Source: a virus
Strand: one strand, 5' to 3'
DNA length: 52,275 bases
IMG/VR virus record: IMGVR_UViG_3300002835_000266
Location: 1 to 52,275 of that record
Shown here in pieces: positions 49,963-52,275 of the stretch; position 1 is the first letter of the stretch, and every line of letters starts with the position of its first letter. The notes under the pieces were generated by a model that saw only the letters and a list, made by a program, of their open reading frames with translations, ran no database searches and was not told where the DNA came from. A program made the translations under genes and the position numbers.

Positions 49963-50238
49963 TCAGTCCCTGTACCCGCCGCCAGCGGCCTTGTACTTCT
50001 TGGCCACAAGCTGGGCCTTGCGGGCCGACCACTGGCCTGCCCCGGTGCCCTGCGTTGCGGCCGACTTAACTTGGCTCACGATCCGCTTGCGCAGCTCGGG
50101 CTTGGTGTAGTTGCCAGCCGCGTTGACTTTGCCGCCCTCAGCGTACTGCGTGAAGTCGGTGTCATCCCGGCGAGCTTTACGCTTGCCAGAAGGCATCTTG
50201 GAAGGGGAGATGGCCCCCATGCCGCGACTGGCTCTCAT
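49963..50238 (-). CDS. Small basic protein (91 aa)
   Basis: Basic N-terminus (SKMPSGKRKARR), a YAEGGKVNAAGNYTKPELRK motif, and a conserved-looking C-terminus GTGAGQWSARKAQLVAKKYK. I have seen this pattern in freshwater phage genomes next to tail genes. Function unknown; perhaps virion-associated. Confidence 0.62.
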   Translation of the reverse strand: MRASRGMGAISPSKMPSGKRKARRDDTDFTQYAEGGKVNAAGNYTKPELRKRIVSQVKSAATQGTGAGQWSARKAQLVAKKYKAAGGGYRD

Positions 50239-50239
50239 A

Positions 50240-50455
50240 TCAGCAAGTCCTGCCGCCCATGGCCATCTTGACCATCGTGCCCTTGGTGTGGCCCTTGGTC
50301 ACACAACCATCAGCACGAGTCACGCTGCCGCCCTTGGCCTTTTTGACCATGGGTGCAGGAGGCGTCTTGCTGGCTGCGTTGTAGGCTTTTTCAGCGGCTT
50401 CGGCAGCCTTCTTGTCCGCCATCATCTGGCGAGCTTCTTTTTCTGCTGGACTCAT
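50240..50455 (-). CDS. Small basic Gly/Lys-rich protein (71 aa)
   Basis: Helical N-terminus, then KKAKGGSVTRADGCVTKGHT and KGTMVKMAMGGRTC. The end is shared with the next gene upstream (50466). AAGGAG lies before the ATG. Unknown function; a family of small proteins in this region shares the motif. Confidence 0.6.
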   Translation of the reverse strand: MSPAEKEARQMMADKKAAEAAEKAYNAASKTPPAPMVKKAKGGSVTRADGCVTKGHTKGTMVKMAMGGRTC

Positions 50456-50465
50456 GTTGATCTCC

Positions 50466-50816
50466 TTAGCAGGTTTTGCCGCCGCTCATCATTTTGACCA
50501 TCTTGCCCTTGGTCTTACCCTTGGATGCAAGACCGTCACGGCTGGGGGAGGCAGTGCGAACTGCGCCCATCTTGGTTGTGCCAACAGAGCCCCCGGCCTT
50601 CAGGCCTTTGTGAGCCTTGGAAGCTGGTTTACCTGCGTGCTCTTTGAGTTTCATCATTGCGTCTTTCATATCGCCACCTTTAGAAAATTTGCGGCCCTTG
50701 TCCGCGTTGGAGAACTCTTTGCCCACTGACTGTGGGACGCCTGTTTTCTTCGCAAACTCCGGGCTGTGCGCTACCGCACGCATGAAGTCAGCTTGCTTTT
50801 TACTGCTGGACGGCAT
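50466..50816 (-). CDS. Small basic Gly/Lys-rich protein (116 aa)
   Basis: Start 50816 chosen over 50867 because it limits overlap with the neighbouring gene and begins with KKQADFMRAVAHSPEFAKK, a conserved phage motif. It continues with VGKEFSNADKG and ends GKTKGKMVKMMSGGKTC, shared with 50240. Possibly a virion protein; function unknown. Confidence 0.65.
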   Translation of the reverse strand: MPSSSKKQADFMRAVAHSPEFAKKTGVPQSVGKEFSNADKGRKFSKGGDMKDAMMKLKEHAGKPASKAHKGLKAGGSVGTTKMGAVRTASPSRDGLASKGKTKGKMVKMMSGGKTC

Positions 50817-51045
50817 TGCTGCTCCGCAGATTGTCAATTTTGCGCTCCAGCCGGTCAAACCGGTCAATCAACTGTTGCATGTCGGCCCGGAACTCCGAGC
50901 GCGTGATGTGATCCCGTGCCACTTCCTCGCGGGTGCGGTTGAGCAGGATGCCAAGACGGTTGATCTCGGCAAACTTTTCTTTCAGGATGAACCCGAGCAT
51001 GGCCACAATTGCGGTGAGCACGAGGTTCCAGACCATCATTTCCAT
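50800..51045 (-). CDS. Membrane-anchored coiled-coil protein (81 aa)
   Basis: Hydrophobic segment at 4-21 (MVWNLVLTAIVAMLGFIL) followed by a charged coiled-coil (about 25-75). Shape fits a small membrane-tethered phage protein. No specific function assigned; unlike an i-spanin, it is far from the endolysin gene. Confidence 0.65.
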   Translation of the reverse strand: MEMMVWNLVLTAIVAMLGFILKEKFAEINRLGILLNRTREEVARDHITRSEFRADMQQLIDRFDRLERKIDNLRSSNAVQQ

Positions 51046-51046
51046 A

Positions 51047-51301
51047 TCAGCACTTCCATCGCGCCAGTGACGCGGCTTTGCGAGTGGGCTTGCCCTTCTC
51101 GTCTTTCATTGGGCCGGGCATACCTGACATGCGTGCGCAGAACGAATCCTTGCGCTTGCCACCCTGCGGTTGCGGGGCTTTGAGGTTGCTGCCGGTGGCG
51201 GCGTTGTACTTGGCGCGGCCTTTGGCTGTCAGCCCAGCACCCTTGGATGCAGGCAACTTCTCGCCACGACCGATTGCAAGGGATGGGGTCTTCTTAGCCA
51301 T
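51047..51301 (-). CDS. DUF6321-like small protein (84 aa)
   Basis: Pattern KLPASKGAGLTAKGRAKYN then GKRKDSFCARMSGMPGPM and ASLARWKC fits the small phage family DUF6321, whose members end in an R/K-W-x-C motif. Two Cys. Basic. Function unknown. Its start overlaps the end of the glycosyltransferase gene with no clear ribosome binding site. Confidence 0.72.
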   Translation of the reverse strand: MAKKTPSLAIGRGEKLPASKGAGLTAKGRAKYNAATGSNLKAPQPQGGKRKDSFCARMSGMPGPMKDEKGKPTRKAASLARWKC

Positions 51302-52043
51302 TGACGACTTTCAGTTTGGGTGTGCAGTGCTGCTCGATTAGTGGCATCAGCACGGCCTCTTTGAAGCTGCGGTGGTATTCCTGAGAGCCAACGTGCGGCA
51401 GGGTGATCTCTGGGTCAATGAAGACCGTGAAACCGTCCGCCCGGGCACGCTTGCAGAACGTGTAGTCCTCGCCAACGTACTGGCCATTGGTCAACTCAAA
51501 GTCAAACAGGGCGCTCTCGTTGCGGTTGTACACATCGTTGAAGTAGGTCCACTCGGGGTGGTTGGCCACCATCTTCTCCAGCACATGGCGCTGAATCATC
51601 ATGAAGCCCGTGGCCACGTTCTCAACGCGCAGCATGCCGTGCGGGTCAAACTCAAGCGTGTTGGCCTCGTCGATGTAGATGTCCAAGAAGAACTTGCGGT
51701 CCTCGGCTCGGCGGGTGTACATCCCAGCGGTGATGTCCTTGCCGGTGCTCAGCGCCAGCAGGCGAAGCACAGACTCGGCGTCCACCACGATGTCGGCATC
51801 GACAAACAGAAAGTCCGTGCAGTCCGACTCCAAGAAGTTGGCGACCAGAATGTTTCTGGCCTTGGTGATAAGAGAGCAGCCCGACAGGTGCGACAGTTGC
51901 ACTTGGACACCAAACTGCGAAGCCTTGACCACCAAATCGGCCAAAGCAAACGAAGTTTTGATGTTCAACTTGCCGTCGTAGGCAGGGATCGCAATCATCA
52001 ATTTGCGACCTGCAACATCCATGGGGCGTATCTCTTCAGCCAT
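51294..52043 (-). CDS. Glycosyltransferase-like protein (249 aa)
   Basis: GT-A-type fold pattern: strand IAIPAYDGKLN (17-27), then a helix, SLITKARNILVANFL (57-71) and the metal/nucleotide-sugar DxD motif in FLFVDADIV (79-86), with a GEDYTFCKRARADG segment near the C-terminus that fits an acceptor/acid-base region. It could decorate a virion protein or host surface glycan. Family not determined more closely. Start overlaps the previous gene by 8 nt. Confidence 0.75.
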   Translation of the reverse strand: MAEEIRPMDVAGRKLMIAIPAYDGKLNIKTSFALADLVVKASQFGVQVQLSHLSGCSLITKARNILVANFLESDCTDFLFVDADIVVDAESVLRLLALSTGKDITAGMYTRRAEDRKFFLDIYIDEANTLEFDPHGMLRVENVATGFMMIQRHVLEKMVANHPEWTYFNDVYNRNESALFDFELTNGQYVGEDYTFCKRARADGFTVFIDPEITLPHVGSQEYHRSFKEAVLMPLIEQHCTPKLKVVNG

Positions 52044-52275
52044 AGAACACCGTGATCTTGGAAGTTGCCGGAATTGTTACATGGACGTCTGTCTGAAACA
52101 AAATCCCTTGACCGGGGATTGGCAAACTGATTGGCTGAGTTCCAGTTCCAATATTGAACTGCAACAGTATGGTTCCGCCTGATCCGCCATCACGAAAAAT
52201 AACATCCCCGGCGGTTCCGCCAGAAATGCAATGGTAGGCTTTGACGCGAGTACGATAAGCCACCACGGTAGCCGT
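52036..52275 (-). CDS. Virion-region protein, truncated at the right edge
   Basis: The frame stays open to the window edge, so the true start probably lies outside; within the window a GTG at 52266 would give 76 aa. Conserved-looking VAYRTRVKAYHC segment, GGSGGTILLQFNI and PGQGILFQTDVHVTIP, a compact beta protein of the kind common in environmental phages. Function unknown. Confidence 0.6.
   Translation of the reverse strand, partial: TATVVAYRTRVKAYHCISGGTAGDVIFRDGGSGGTILLQFNIGTGTQPISLPIPGQGILFQTDVHVTIPATSKITVFYG

Noticed and set aside
30122-51046. Terminators in the late arm
   Set aside because: Intergenic gaps are only a few nucleotides long and no stem with a T tract was found on the - strand.

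Overview
The window is a contiguous piece of a tailed-bacteriophage genome (Caudoviricetes). It is compact and GC-rich, with no host housekeeping genes and no tRNA, integrase or CRISPR array that I could recognise. Podovirus-like morphology is inferred: there are very large ejection-type proteins and two connector/adaptor-like proteins, but no recognisable tape-measure or sheath gene. Strong AAGGAG-type ribosome binding sites, a consensus sigma-70 promoter and the base composition suggest a Gram-negative, probably proteobacterial host. Gly/Lys-rich small proteins and several late proteins resemble those I remember from freshwater and marine phages. Terminase, portal and capsid genes are not present and presumably lie beyond the right edge.

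The genome is split into two convergent arms. The left arm (1-22575, + strand) has about 45 closely packed genes, many joined by ATGA/GTGA overlaps. Positions 1-9500 hold small unknown genes plus a MoxR-type AAA+ ATPase (1284-2345), an HExxH/VWA protein (3967-5172) and a possible third partner (7659-8582). This stretch is punctuated by eight copies of a 16-bp dyad, CTTTTAA-NN-TTAAAAG. Where the centre is GG, the dyad overlaps the stop codon of one gene and supplies the Shine-Dalgarno of the next. Positions 9500-12000 hold more small genes, including a compositionally distinct block flanked by 17-bp repeats.

The replication and nucleotide-metabolism module runs from 11917 to 22364. It holds a DUF3310 protein, a VRR-NUC nuclease, a family A DNA polymerase with Leu at the position of E. 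coli Phe762, a small HTH protein, a Cas4/AddB-like PD-(D/E)XK nuclease with four cysteines, an HNH protein, an SF2/SNF2-like helicase, a likely ssDNA-binding protein with an acidic tail, a Cro-like HTH protein, and a 944-aa primase-helicase. Two strong intrinsic terminators (16220-16248, 19475-19507) and one near-consensus promoter (17823-17850) subdivide it.

The right arm (22569-52275, - strand, transcribed right to left) is late. From the right edge it encodes an edge-truncated small protein, a glycosyltransferase, a series of small basic Gly/Lys-rich proteins, two adaptor-like proteins, small structural proteins, a set of fibre/adhesin genes (including a peptidase S74 chaperone fibre and a glycine-rich adhesin), a cupin and a 2-oxoglutarate/Fe(II) oxygenase-like protein, a lysis region (lipoprotein, membrane proteins, holin, GH24 endolysin), a 636-aa tail protein, and four large internal/ejection-type proteins ending in a 1914-aa polyprotein-like gene with an HELLH zincin motif. 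The two arms meet with a 7-bp overlap of stop ends and no terminator between them.

The most interesting candidate for an undescribed system is the repeated dyad/ribosome-binding element of the left arm, together with the MoxR-VWA gene set it separates. Function assignments come from reading motifs by eye; no database search was run.
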